40,846 nucleotides of DNA, from contig JBBQRS010000036.1 in NCBI GenBank assembly GCA_038214535.1, positions 1-40,846 on the forward strand, in the 5' to 3' direction. This DNA comes from JBBQRS01 sp038214535. GTDB taxonomy: Bacteria > Chloroflexota > Anaerolineae > CG2-30-64-16. The notes under the pieces are model-generated. The model worked only from the letters and a program-made list of their open reading frames with translations, was not told the DNA's origin and did not search any database. The position numbers and the translations under genes were made by a program. Below, in pieces: positions 17,922 through 25,651 of this stretch. Numbering within the stretch: the first letter of the stretch is position 1; the number at the start of each line of letters is the position of its first letter.

Positions 17922-18010
17922 TAACGAAGCATCTCGCGTCACGAGGCCGAGACCCTTCGCTAGAGTCCAAGCGCGGCGAACGTTGAATCGTTAACCCGCT
18001 CAGGGTGACA
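17922..18010. repeat. Dispersed element related to 11640-11759 (copy 2, inverted)
   Basis: It contains GAGACCCTTCGCTAGAG and GTTAACCCGCTCAGGGTGAC, the reverse complements of parts of the copy near 11.7 kb, in the same order. It occupies the middle of the 333-base gap between the divergent mreB and tilS genes, whose promoters flank it. Confidence 0.6.
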
Positions 18011-18053
18011 TAACGCGACTTTATAAAAGCCCTGATTGCAGTCCATCGAGCCC

Positions 18054-18082
18054 TTGGACTTTACCCTGCGGCGTGCTAAGAT
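18054..18082 (+). promoter_or_regulatory. tilS promoter, likely leaderless
   Basis: TTGGAC (18054-18059) and TAAGAT (18077-18082) are 17 bases apart. The ATG at 18090 begins only 7 bases after the -10 box, so transcription should start at or next to the initiation codon. Confidence 0.6.
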
Positions 18083-18089
18083 TTGATCT

Positions 18090-19634
18090 ATGGACCCGCT
18101 TGTCACCGCCGTACAGACCTTCGCGCGCCGCTACCGCCTTTTCCAGAGCGGGGATGCGATCATCGTGGGGGTGTCGGGCGGCCCCGATTCGCTCTGTTTG
18201 CTGCACGTCTTGCAGCAGTTGTCGCTGCAACTGACGGTGGCGCATCTGCATCACGGGCTGCGCGGCGTGGATGCGGACGCCGACGAGCGCTTCGTGGCAG
18301 ACGCGGCGCGCGAACTGGGCCTGCCCTACATCGAGGGGCGGGCCGATGTGCGGGCGCTCGCCGCGCGTGAAGGCTGGTCGCTCGAAGAGGCCGCGCGGCT
18401 GGCGCGTTACGCGTTCCTGCGGGACACGGCGCGGGAAGCCGGGGCCTGCGTCATCGCCGTGGGGCACAACGCCGACGATCAGGCGGAGACGGTGCTGATG
18501 CACTTCCTGCGCGGCAGCGGCGTGGACGGGCTGCGCGGGATGTTGCCCCGCACGCCGTTGGCGGACTATCGCCTCATCTCCGGTGAAGCGGAGGAAGCAT
18601 CTGAGTTGTCTGATACACCGTTGTGGCTGGTGCGTCCCCTGTTGCAAACCGACCGCGACCGGATTGCCGGGTATTGCGCCGCGCACGGTTTGCAACCGCG
18701 CTATGACCAGAGCAACGAGGACACGAGCTTTTATCGCAACCGCCTGCGTCACGAGTTGATCCCGATCCTCAAAAACTATAACCCCGCTATTCAGGAAGTG
18801 CTGGCGCATACCGCAGAGGCGCTGGCCGGCGACGCCGAAACCTTGCAAGGTCAAACGGCGCAGGCGTGGGATGCGGTCGCTTTGCCCGGCGGGCCGGATG
18901 AGATCATCTTCGATCTGGAAAGCTGGCGCGCCGCGTCCATCGGCCTGCAACGCGCGCTGCTGCGTGAGGCGGTGTATCGCCTACGTCGCAGCCTGCGCGA
19001 CCTCGGCTGGGAGCACGTCGAGCGCGCCGTTTGGCTGGCGCGTGAGGGCGAAACGGGCCAGGCGGCCACGCTGACGGGCGGGTTGGCGCTGGAACTGGGC
19101 TATGACCGCCTGCGGATTGCGCCCGAAGACGCGCCGTGGTCAGTCGCGGCCCCGCAGATTGCCGAGGCGCTGCCGCTCACCGTTCCCGGCGTCACGCCCT
19201 TGCCGGGCGGCTGGCGCATCGTGATCGAGGCCGCAGACACGTCGGACGCGCGGCCCGGCGAGGGTGATGACCCGTGGCAAGCCTGGCTCGGCGCCGGCGC
19301 AACCGGCCCGGTATTGACGCTGCGGCCCCGACAGCCCGGCGACAGATTTCAACCGCAAGGCATGGGCGGCCACAGCATGAAGCTCAACGAGTACATGATC
19401 AACGCGAAAATCCCGCGCGACGCCCGCGCTCACTGGCCGCTGCTGGTCGGGCGAGGGGGCATCGCGTGGGTTTGCGGCCTGCGCGTAGACGAACGCGCCG
19501 CCGTCACGCCCGCCTCGACGCGGGTCTGGAGGGTCACTATTGAACGCTTATACGCTGCCCACGATCCGGCTGAAACCCGGCAAGGAGAAGCCCGTGCGCC
19601 AGGGCCACCCGTGGATTTTCTCCGGGGCGATTGA
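18090..19634 (+). CDS. tilS: tRNA(Ile)-lysidine synthetase
   Basis: This 514-residue N-type PP-loop ATPase attaches lysine to C34 of tRNA-Ile2 so that it reads AUA. The PP-loop motif SGGPDS is at 29-34, followed by LTVAHLHHGLRG and HNADDQAETVLMHFLRGS, the TilS core. The C-terminal domain has LTLRPRQPGDRFQPQGM and KLNEYMINAKIPRDAR. The last 31 codons (from 19540) overlap the next gene; that tail is not family-conserved, so the stop may have drifted downstream. A good promoter lies directly upstream with almost no leader. Confidence 0.94.
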   Translation: MDPLVTAVQTFARRYRLFQSGDAIIVGVSGGPDSLCLLHVLQQLSLQLTVAHLHHGLRGVDADADERFVADAARELGLPYIEGRADVRALAAREGWSLEEAARLARYAFLRDTAREAGACVIAVGHNADDQAETVLMHFLRGSGVDGLRGMLPRTPLADYRLISGEAEEASELSDTPLWLVRPLLQTDRDRIAGYCAAHGLQPRYDQSNEDTSFYRNRLRHELIPILKNYNPAIQEVLAHTAEALAGDAETLQGQTAQAWDAVALPGGPDEIIFDLESWRAASIGLQRALLREAVYRLRRSLRDLGWEHVERAVWLAREGETGQAATLTGGLALELGYDRLRIAPEDAPWSVAAPQIAEALPLTVPGVTPLPGGWRIVIEAADTSDARPGEGDDPWQAWLGAGATGPVLTLRPRQPGDRFQPQGMGGHSMKLNEYMINAKIPRDARAHWPLLVGRGGIAWVCGLRVDERAAVTPASTRVWRVTIERLYAAHDPAETRQGEARAPGPPVDFLRGD

Positions 19635-20748
19635 CGGCGTGACGGACGATCCGACGCCAGGCGACATTGTTGACATAACAGACGTTCGCGGCGGCTGGCT
19701 GGCGCGCGGCTACTACAACCCGCGCTCGCAAATCGTCGTCCGACTGCTGACCTGGGCGCGGGACGAGCCGATTGACGATGCTTTCTGGCGGCGGCGATTG
19801 GCAGAGGCCGCGGCGCGTCGTTCGGCGCTGGCCGCCGACCCGGCCACGGACGCGTACCGGCTGGTCTACGCCGAGAGCGATCGGCTGCCCGGCCTGATGG
19901 TGGATCGCTACGACGACTGGCTGGTCGTCCAGTTTTTGACGTTGGGCGTCGAGTCACGTCGCGAGATGCTCGCGGGGACATTGCAGGACCTCTTCGCCCC
20001 GCGCGGCATCATTGACCGTTCAGACGTCGCCGTGCGGCGACAGGAAGGTCTGCGGGCAGAAGCCGGCGCATCCTGGGGGGAGCCGCCGCCCTCCGATCTT
20101 GTGATTATGGAACACGGTCTCAGGTTCCCCGCCGAGCTGCAAACCGGCCAGAAGACCGGGTTCTACCTGGATCAGCGGGAGAACCGGCGCATCGTGGCGG
20201 CCCATGCCGCGGGAAGACGTGTGCTCAATGCGTTCAGCTTCACCGGGTCGTTCGGCGTCTATGCGCTGGCCGCGGGCGCGACCCACGTCACCAATCTCGA
20301 CAGCTCGGTGGAGGCGCTGGAAGGCGCGGAAGAAGCGTTGCGCCTCAACGGCCTGGACCCGGATGCTCAGGCCGATGGCGTGGCGGGCGACGTGTTTCAG
20401 GTGCTGCGCGACTGGCGCGACGCGGGCGAGACCTTCGACATGATCATCCTCGACCCGCCGAAATTCGCCAAGAGCCGCGGCGACCTGCCCAACGCGCTGC
20501 GCGGCTATAAGGACATCAACTTGCAGGCGCTCAAGCTGCTGACGCCGGGCGGCATCCTGGCGACCTTCTCCTGTTCCGGTCTGGTGGACCCCGATCTGTT
20601 TCAGAAGGTGGTCTTCGGGGCCAGCGCTGACGCCGGGCGCGACGCGCAGATCATCGCGCACCTGGGGCAAGGCCCCGATCATCCCATCCTGCTCAGTTTC
20701 CCGGAGGGGGAATATCTCAAGGGGTTGTTGTGTGTCGCGGTCACATAA
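19540..20748 (+). CDS. RlmI-like class I SAM-dependent 23S rRNA methyltransferase
   Basis: This 402-residue protein has an N-terminal PUA domain (about 1-80, RQGHPWIFSGAIDG), the RlmI-type central region, and a Rossmann methyltransferase with motif I NAFSFTGSFGVYALAAG (230-246), LDSS (253-256), ILDPPKFAKSR (303-313) and FSCSG (343-347, Cys345 probably catalytic). RlmI makes m5C1962 in 23S rRNA; the exact target here is inferred. The start is TTG 19540, supported by GGAGG seven bases upstream and by full PUA coverage. It overlaps tilS by 95 bases in another frame. A 21-bp perfect hairpin follows its stop. Confidence 0.9.
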   Translation: MNAYTLPTIRLKPGKEKPVRQGHPWIFSGAIDGVTDDPTPGDIVDITDVRGGWLARGYYNPRSQIVVRLLTWARDEPIDDAFWRRRLAEAAARRSALAADPATDAYRLVYAESDRLPGLMVDRYDDWLVVQFLTLGVESRREMLAGTLQDLFAPRGIIDRSDVAVRRQEGLRAEAGASWGEPPPSDLVIMEHGLRFPAELQTGQKTGFYLDQRENRRIVAAHAAGRRVLNAFSFTGSFGVYALAAGATHVTNLDSSVEALEGAEEALRLNGLDPDAQADGVAGDVFQVLRDWRDAGETFDMIILDPPKFAKSRGDLPNALRGYKDINLQALKLLTPGGILATFSCSGLVDPDLFQKVVFGASADAGRDAQIIAHLGQGPDHPILLSFPEGEYLKGLLCVAVT

Positions 20749-20753
20749 ACTCT

Positions 20754-20798
20754 CCCTCACCCCGACCCTCTCCCTTTGGGAGAGGGTCGGGGTGAGGG
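20754..20798. repeat. Perfect 21-bp inverted repeat after the rlmI-like gene
   Basis: Arms 20754-20774 and 20778-20798 pair perfectly around TTT; the core is CCGACCCTCTCCC. It lies five bases past the stop and can fold as a terminator-like hairpin without a T-run. Fragments of the same text recur near 34798 and 37752. Confidence 0.8.
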
Positions 20799-20826
20799 TT
20801 GGGCGAAGTGAGGGTGGGCCGCGCAA

Positions 20827-20855
20827 TTGACAGATCGGCGCGCGTGGCCTACAAT
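20827..20855 (+). promoter_or_regulatory. Promoter of the GH99-like gene
   Basis: A perfect TTGACA (20827-20832), a 17-base spacer and TACAAT (20850-20855) predict transcription starting near 20862. This excludes translation starts upstream of that point in the longest open frame (which opens at 20799). Confidence 0.7.
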
Positions 20856-20888
20856 CTGCGCATCACCCGAAAGGCTAATGAGCCCATT

Positions 20889-22067
20889 TTGACATCCTCA
20901 CACCGCAATTTGCCGAGCCGCATTCGCCGCGCCCGCACGCCACTGGCGAGCCTGGGCCTGCTGATCTTGCTCATCCTGACCCTGGCGCCGCCCGCGCCCA
21001 CCGCCGCGCAAAGCCCTGACCGATTGGTGCTGGCATTCTACTATACCTGGTTCGACGCGAACACCTGGAACAATGGTCGTATGCACGACCTGCCTGCCGA
21101 ACTCTATGCCTCCGCCGACCGCGGGGCCATGGCGCGCCACATCGAGCAAGCCAAGGCCGCCGACGTTGACGCGTTCGTCGTGTCGTGGTACGGCCCGCAG
21201 GTGGAGAACAACCAGACGGAGACCAACCTCCGCGCCCTGCTCGACGAGGCGGCGGCGCGTGGCTTCCGCATCGCCGTGGATTTCGAGACGGGGTCGCCTT
21301 TCGTGCATAACGCGGGCCAGGCGCAGGCTGCGTTGGCGACGCTGCTGGCGACGCACGCGCAACATCCCGCTTATCTGCGGGCGGGCGGCAAGCCGGTGAT
21401 CTTCTTTTGGCGGCAGCAGCGCTTCAACCTGGGCACATGGGCGGCGATCCGGCAGGCCGTGGATCCGAACCACGACAGCCTGTGGATCGAAGAGGGTGTG
21501 GACGTGACGCCGCTCTCCGTGTTCGACGGCCACCATCTCTATAGTGTGACGTGGAACCCGCCGACCAGCCTGACGGCCACTGCTAACAAGTTCGCCAAGC
21601 GCGTGCGTGCGGCGGCGAACAAGCTGGGCGCGCCGAAGGTCTACGTTGCCACCGTGATGCCCGGCTATGACGACCGCAGCACGGGCCGCGGCAACGCCTT
21701 CGCCGTGGGCCGCGAGGACGGCGCGTATTATGAGCGTTCTTGGCAGGCGGCGATCAATAGCGCGCCCGATTGGATCGTCATTACCAGCTTCAACGAGTGG
21801 CCCGAGGGCAGCTACATCGAACCGAGCCGGGCGTATGGCTCGCGCTATCTCGATCTGACGGCGGCGTGGGCGGCGGCCTTCCGCGGCGCGCCGATGCCGC
21901 AGGTTGCCGCGCCGGCCCCGGCGGCCCAACAGGCTGCGGCGCAACCGGCCGCGCCGGCCGCCAAGCTCGCCGCGCCGGTCCCCAAACCGACCCAGGCACC
22001 GACGCCCACGCCCATGCCGACCGCAACGCCCACGTGGCGCAGGCCCCCACCGGAGTCCTGGCGCTAA
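20889..22067 (+). CDS. Secreted GH99-like (endo-mannosidase/WbsX-type) protein
   Basis: A signal sequence (basic RIRRAR, then LGLLILLILTLAPPAP, cleavage near TAAQ) leads into a TIM-barrel-like domain. Family-type segments are LAFYYTWFDANTW, DAFVVSWYGPQ, GFRIAVDFE, KPVIFFW and near the end ITSFNEWPEGSYIEPS, the usual closing motif of GH99-like and WbsX domains. Such enzymes act on alpha-mannose-containing glycans; the substrate here is unknown. The last 65 residues are Ala/Pro/Thr-rich (linker or wall-spanning tail). Because the promoter lies inside the longer frame, translation probably begins at TTG 20889 (392 aa), though this start is uncertain and lacks a strong ribosome site. It is followed by hpt after 28 bases. 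Confidence 0.8.
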   Translation: MTSSHRNLPSRIRRARTPLASLGLLILLILTLAPPAPTAAQSPDRLVLAFYYTWFDANTWNNGRMHDLPAELYASADRGAMARHIEQAKAADVDAFVVSWYGPQVENNQTETNLRALLDEAAARGFRIAVDFETGSPFVHNAGQAQAALATLLATHAQHPAYLRAGGKPVIFFWRQQRFNLGTWAAIRQAVDPNHDSLWIEEGVDVTPLSVFDGHHLYSVTWNPPTSLTATANKFAKRVRAAANKLGAPKVYVATVMPGYDDRSTGRGNAFAVGREDGAYYERSWQAAINSAPDWIVITSFNEWPEGSYIEPSRAYGSRYLDLTAAWAAAFRGAPMPQVAAPAPAAQQAAAQPAAPAAKLAAPVPKPTQAPTPTPMPTATPTWRRPPPESWR

Positions 22068-22095
22068 GCGGCGACACTCGAATCAGGAGAACGCC

Positions 22096-22641
22096 ATGCT
22101 CGCAACGGAATACGTGGACAAAATCCTCATCCCCGAAGACAGGCTGCAAGCGCGCGTTGCCGAGTTGGGCGCGCAAATCAGCCGCGACTATGCCGGCAAA
22201 GACCTGCTCCTCCTCGCCGTCCTCAAGGGCAGCGTGCTCTTCCTCAGCGACCTGATGCGCCAGATCGCCGTGCCGCACTCCGTGGATTTCATGGCGGTTT
22301 CCAGCTACGGTGAAGGCGTGGAGTCGAGCGGCGTCGTGCGGATTCTCAAGGACCTCGACGATCCCATCGAAGGGCGCGACCTGCTGATCGTCGAGGACAT
22401 TATTGACACCGGCGCAACGCTGGATTATCTGGTGCGCATCCTGCGCGCCCGCGCGCCGCAATCGCTGGAAATCTGCACGCTGCTGAACAAGCCGGCCCGC
22501 CGCAACGTAGAAGTCCCCGTCAAATACGTCGGGTTCGACATCCCGGACGAGTTTGTGTTCGGGTATGGCCTCGACTACGGGCAGAAATTCCGCAATCTGC
22601 CCTACATCGCGGTGCTTGCGCCGAAGTTCTACCGGGAATAA
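22096..22641 (+). CDS. hpt: Hypoxanthine phosphoribosyltransferase
   Basis: This 181-residue purine-salvage enzyme joins hypoxanthine (or guanine) to PRPP. The PRPP-binding loop LIVEDIIDTGATLDYL is at 97-112. LLAVLKGSVLFLSDLMR (39-55) is the PPi loop region. SSYGEGVESSGVV (69-81) is the flexible catalytic loop, and GFDIPDEFVFGYGLDYGQ (146-163) closes the base pocket. AGGAGA lies about five bases before ATG 22096, which settles the start despite a longer open frame. Confidence 0.96.
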   Translation: MLATEYVDKILIPEDRLQARVAELGAQISRDYAGKDLLLLAVLKGSVLFLSDLMRQIAVPHSVDFMAVSSYGEGVESSGVVRILKDLDDPIEGRDLLIVEDIIDTGATLDYLVRILRARAPQSLEICTLLNKPARRNVEVPVKYVGFDIPDEFVFGYGLDYGQKFRNLPYIAVLAPKFYRE

Positions 22642-22657
22642 CATGAGGATTTACTCA

Positions 22658-22727
22658 GGAGTCGAGGCTTCAGCCGGTTTAGCACATGACCCTGCGTGCG
22701 GCATAAACCGGCTAAAGCCTCGACTCC
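22658..22727. repeat. 24-bp inverted repeat between hpt and the M23 gene
   Basis: Arms 22658-22681 and 22704-22727 pair with one mismatch (outer text GGAGTCGAGGCTTCAGCCGG). The GGCTTCAGCCG core is shared with family B at 23979 and 24857. The repeat lies in an open frame that could join to the M23 gene, so it argues for a start after it. Confidence 0.75.
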
Positions 22728-22735
22728 GACGCTTT

Positions 22736-23869
22736 ATGATACCCTGGCCCGGCGTGATCTTGCTGGCGGTCTGCGCGGCTCTTCTTCTGGCGTCGCCCGC
22801 GGCCGCCGACGGCCTCATCCTCGATGGGAAGACGCCCGGCCTTGCCGGCCCGCAGATGGACGCAGTAGAGCTGTCGCCCTCTGCCGTTGGCGTCACCGTG
22901 TCGAACGCCGATGAGCGCACGCACGTTGTCCAGGCCGGGGAAACGCTCTCGCAAATTGCCGAACAATACGGGATGACGGTGGGGGCGCTTGCCGCGCTCA
23001 ATGCCCTGGCAAACCCGGACCGCGTGGATGTGGGGCAGTCGTTGCGCGTCGCCGCGGGTGACGGGACGCGCCTGTTTATCCCCGCCGGCGGCGAGTTGGC
23101 GCGCGTGCAGTTCTGGCCGTGGCCCGCTGTCCAGGGCCAGACCCTGGCCGTCTGGGTGCAAGCAACCGGTGAGGTTCCGCTCGCCGTGACGTTGGGCGAC
23201 ACGGCGTATCCGGTGACACAAGCGGGCGATCAGGGCTGGGCGCTGATTCCCTTCGGCCCGCTGGTCGCGCCCGGCGTGCGTTCGCTGAACGTCCGCGCCG
23301 GCGATACCGAACTTACCCTGCCCGTACCGATTCGCGCGGGGCAGTTCGACAGCTACGATGTTCCGGCTTCCGTCACCGGGCCGATCTTGGGGCAGACGGC
23401 CAGGGTGAACACCGAATTGGAGAAGGTGACAGCGATGTTCGCCACGGAGAGCGCGCCGGGCTGGTCGCCGCGCTCGCGTTTCGCGAATCCGCTGGATGGC
23501 GAATACGCGCATTCGGATCACTTCGGCTCACGCCGGACGTATGGCGGTGGGGGGGCGGTCAGCGCGCACGCGGGCGAAGATTTCAGCGCGCCGCCGGGGA
23601 CGGTGGTGTATGCGCCCGCCGCGGGAACCGTGTTGCTGGCCGAGCCGTTGCTGGTGCGCGGCAACGCTGTGATCCTGGATCATGGCAATGGCGTGGTCAC
23701 CGGCTACTGGCACATGCAGAAGCTAGACGTGGAGGCGGGCCAGCATGTGGAGGCGGGGCAAGCCCTGGGCGAGGTGGGCAGCACGGGCCTCAGCACCGGC
23801 GCGCATCTGCACTGGGAGTTTCGCGTGCGGGGCGCGGCGGCAGACCCGATGCAGTGGTTGGAGCCGTAG
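22736..23869 (+). CDS. Secreted LysM / M23 metallopeptidase
   Basis: Taken from ATG 22736, this 377-residue protein has a clean Sec signal peptide (IPWPGVILLAVCAALLLAS, cleavage near AAADG), one LysM domain (about 62-106, HVVQAGETLSQIAEQYGMTV), a beta-rich middle region (about 112-215) and a C-terminal M23/LytM endopeptidase domain (about 255-370). Zinc ligands are His278 and Asp282 (HAGED) and His359, with His357 (HLHWEF) as catalytic base. The active-site set is complete, so it is probably an active wall hydrolase rather than an EnvC-like activator. An alternative ATG at 22643 would translate through the inverted repeat and is less likely. Confidence 0.92.
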   Translation: MIPWPGVILLAVCAALLLASPAAADGLILDGKTPGLAGPQMDAVELSPSAVGVTVSNADERTHVVQAGETLSQIAEQYGMTVGALAALNALANPDRVDVGQSLRVAAGDGTRLFIPAGGELARVQFWPWPAVQGQTLAVWVQATGEVPLAVTLGDTAYPVTQAGDQGWALIPFGPLVAPGVRSLNVRAGDTELTLPVPIRAGQFDSYDVPASVTGPILGQTARVNTELEKVTAMFATESAPGWSPRSRFANPLDGEYAHSDHFGSRRTYGGGGAVSAHAGEDFSAPPGTVVYAPAAGTVLLAEPLLVRGNAVILDHGNGVVTGYWHMQKLDVEAGQHVEAGQALGEVGSTGLSTGAHLHWEFRVRGAAADPMQWLEP

Positions 23870-23873
23870 AAGT

Positions 23874-23927
23874 GTAGTTTAGCCCCTTGTGCGCGTCGCC
23901 GCCGGACGCGCACAAGGGCTAAACTAC
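23874..23927. repeat. Hairpin repeat family A, copy 3
   Basis: The arms (23874-23897 and 23905-23927) pair over 23 bp with a single bulged C. Compared with copy 1, GTGGGCG/CGCCCAC has become GTGCGCGTC/GACGCGCAC, changed on both sides so pairing is kept. It begins four bases after the M23 stop. Confidence 0.8.
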
Positions 23928-23943
23928 GGAGATACGAAACCAA

Positions 23944-23973
23944 ACGCCGGAGGCGAAATCTCGCCTCCGGCGT
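23944..23973. terminator. Strong hairpin between convergent genes
   Basis: ACGCCGGAGGCGA (23944-23956) and its perfect complement (23961-23973) enclose an AATC loop. It lies between the M23 gene (plus) and rplY (minus), among other hairpins, where bidirectional termination is expected. There is no T-run. Confidence 0.55.
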
Positions 23974-23978
23974 CGTCT

Positions 23979-24039
23979 CTTCGTAGTGACGGCTTCAGCC
24001 GTTGTACTGATCTCAACGGCTGAAGCCGTCACTACGAAG
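23979..24039. repeat. Hairpin repeat family B, copy 1
   Basis: Perfect 25-bp arms (outer text CTTCGTAGTGACGGCTTCAG) surround an 11-base loop. The second copy is at 24857-24921, on the other side of rplY. TTTTCGGATAG, the reverse of the family A flank, follows at about 24055. Confidence 0.8.
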
Positions 24040-24069
24040 GAGAGCGACCCGCTGTTTTCGGATAGCTAA

Positions 24070-24747
24070 TTAGTCCTCGAAATCCTCGTCGGCCTTCGCG
24101 GCCTTGCCCTTGGCGATCACTTCCACCTCACCGGGCTCCACCTCTTCCTCACCCACGCCTTCGAGTTCCTCTTCTTCCTCGGCCTCAACTGCGGCGCGAG
24201 AGATGGTGACGGCGAAGATCACGTGATCTGCGGCCGTGACCAGCTTCACGTTCTCCGGCATGGCCAGATCAGAGGCCAGCACCGAATCGGCTTCCGTTTC
24301 CAGCTTGGTCATATCCGCGATGATGTAGCTGGGGATGTCCGACGCCAGACACTCGATCTCGACGTTGTCGGCCACGCGTACCAGCACGTAGTCGCCCGTT
24401 TCGAGGACCGGCGCGACGCCGTGTTGCTCGATGGGAACCGTCACGCGCAGCTTCTCGGTCAGCGAGACAGCCTGGAAATCCACGTGGATGATGTTGCGCT
24501 TAACCGGGTCGCGCTGAATCTCCCGCGTGAGCACCTGAATCATCGGCGCCTTTTCCATCTCGATTGCGATCAGGCCGCGCCCGGCTGAGACCAGCGCCTT
24601 GTGCAGCGCCCGGGCGTCTACGGCGATGACCTGCGGTTCCTGTGACGCGCCGTAGATTACGGCAGGGACGCGTTCCTGCAAACGCAGTTCTCTGACCTCG
24701 TGGCGGCCACTGCCGCGCGACTCAGCCTGTAAGGTAGTTTTTTCCAT
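24070..24747 (-). CDS. rplY: 50S ribosomal protein L25, CTC (long) form
   Basis: This 225-residue protein has the L25 5S-rRNA-binding domain (about 1-90: LRLQERVPAVIYG, IQVLTREIQRDPVKRNIIHVDFQ) and the TL5/CTC C-terminal beta domain (about 95-185). It ends in a very acidic tail (about 185-225, EAEEEEELEG) finishing AKADEDFED. ATG 24747 (MEKTTLQAESRG) is the family start; the longer frame reads through the leader hairpin. AGAGGG lies about 12 bases upstream, rather far. Its own promoter and a leader hairpin precede it. Confidence 0.94.
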   Translation of the reverse strand: MEKTTLQAESRGSGRHEVRELRLQERVPAVIYGASQEPQVIAVDARALHKALVSAGRGLIAIEMEKAPMIQVLTREIQRDPVKRNIIHVDFQAVSLTEKLRVTVPIEQHGVAPVLETGDYVLVRVADNVEIECLASDIPSYIIADMTKLETEADSVLASDLAMPENVKLVTAADHVIFAVTISRAAVEAEEEEELEGVGEEEVEPGEVEVIAKGKAAKADEDFED

Positions 24748-24778
24748 TAGACTATCAACCCTCTCATAAGCATACAGC

Positions 24779-24800
24779 GGCCCGGCAATTGGGCCGGGCC
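24779..24800 (-). promoter_or_regulatory. Leader hairpin of rplY
   Basis: GGCCCGGC (24779-24786) and GCCGGGCC (24793-24800) form a perfect 8-bp stem with a 6-base loop in the roughly 65-base rplY leader, 31 bases before the ATG. It could be an autoregulatory or stability element; no function is shown. Confidence 0.5.
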
Positions 24801-24818
24801 TGTCGGGCACGAAGTCTT

Positions 24819-24847
24819 ATTCTAATGCATCCCCATCATTGCGTCAA
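24819..24847 (-). promoter_or_regulatory. rplY promoter
   Basis: On the minus strand, TTGACG (24847-24842) and TAGAAT (24824-24819) are 17 bases apart. The predicted start is near 24812. Confidence 0.65.
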
Positions 24848-24856
24848 AAACCGCGA

Positions 24857-24921
24857 CCCTTCGTAGTGACGGCTTCAGCCGTTGGGGGCGACATAACGGC
24901 TGAAGCCGTCACTACGAAGGG
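24857..24921. repeat. Hairpin repeat family B, copy 2
   Basis: Perfect 27-bp arms share the GTAGTGACGGCTTCAGCCGT text of copy 1, but the loop differs. It lies between rplY and the PNPOx-like gene. TTCGGATAGA follows at about 24948. Confidence 0.8.
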
Positions 24922-24999
24922 AAGAGCCGAATGATTCGGGGAATATTCGGATAGATTCCAGGTCAATGGCCGCGGCTATCTCGCGACCGATCGAGACGC

Positions 25000-25413
25000 T
25001 TACTTGAGCTGCTTGCCCGCATTCGGACCGACCGATTGGTCGTAGATGGCCTCGACGCCAATGCGCACGACATAGACCGGCGGCGGTAGTTGTCGCGGCG
25101 CTTGCGCCAGTTGCTCCTTGACTTTATCGAAGAGCGGGCCTGCGTCAATCAGTTCGGCCGTTCCTTTCAACTGGTAGCCCTGGGCCGTCGCGAGGTCAAT
25201 CACCGTCACGGAAACCTGCGGGTTCTCCCTCAGGTTCGCACGGGTCTTGAGCGAAAAGAGATCGGCGAACATCAGATGGTTGTCATCCAGTACCTGCACC
25301 GATCCTTTGGGCGTGGCATTCGGAACGCCGTCCTTAGAGACCGTGCCCACCCAACCCATCTTTCCTTTGATAAATTCTTGCACATCCTGCGGTATCGTGA
25401 CTAACTCGGCCAT
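25000..25413 (-). CDS. Pyridoxamine 5'-phosphate oxidase-family (flavin-binding split-barrel) protein
   Basis: This 137-residue protein has the PNPOx-like split-barrel pattern: GWVGTVSKDGVPNATPKGSV (about 20-39), MFADLFSLKTRANLRENPQV (about 48-67) and YQLKGTAELIDAGPLFDKV. These small proteins bind FMN or F420-type flavins and reduce or oxidise varied substrates; the substrate here is unknown. ATG 25413 is supported by AAGGAG seven bases upstream. It stands alone between a family-B hairpin and a 238-base gap. Confidence 0.85.
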   Translation of the reverse strand: MAELVTIPQDVQEFIKGKMGWVGTVSKDGVPNATPKGSVQVLDDNHLMFADLFSLKTRANLRENPQVSVTVIDLATAQGYQLKGTAELIDAGPLFDKVKEQLAQAPRQLPPPVYVVRIGVEAIYDQSVGPNAGKQLK

Positions 25414-25651
25414 TGTATCTCTCCTTAGATGGATCCGATGTTGGATTTGGTGCGTCGCGCTAAGGTTCAATGAGGCTTCATCGAAGAGGCAGTCCGGCGC
25501 AGGCTCCTGGTGGAGTCATGGTTTCAGTGTACCACACATTTGCGTTACTAAATCTGCGCCGGGTATATTACGTGGGGAACGCCTTTGCTCCGCGCCCGGC
25601 GCTGTGGTAGCATGACCCCACTTTGACCGTTTCCTGGTTTCTCAGGCGTGG

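Noticed and set aside
22643..22735. Upstream start for the M23 peptidase at ATG 22643
   Set aside because: It would translate through the inverted repeat and place 31 unrelated residues before a clean signal peptide.
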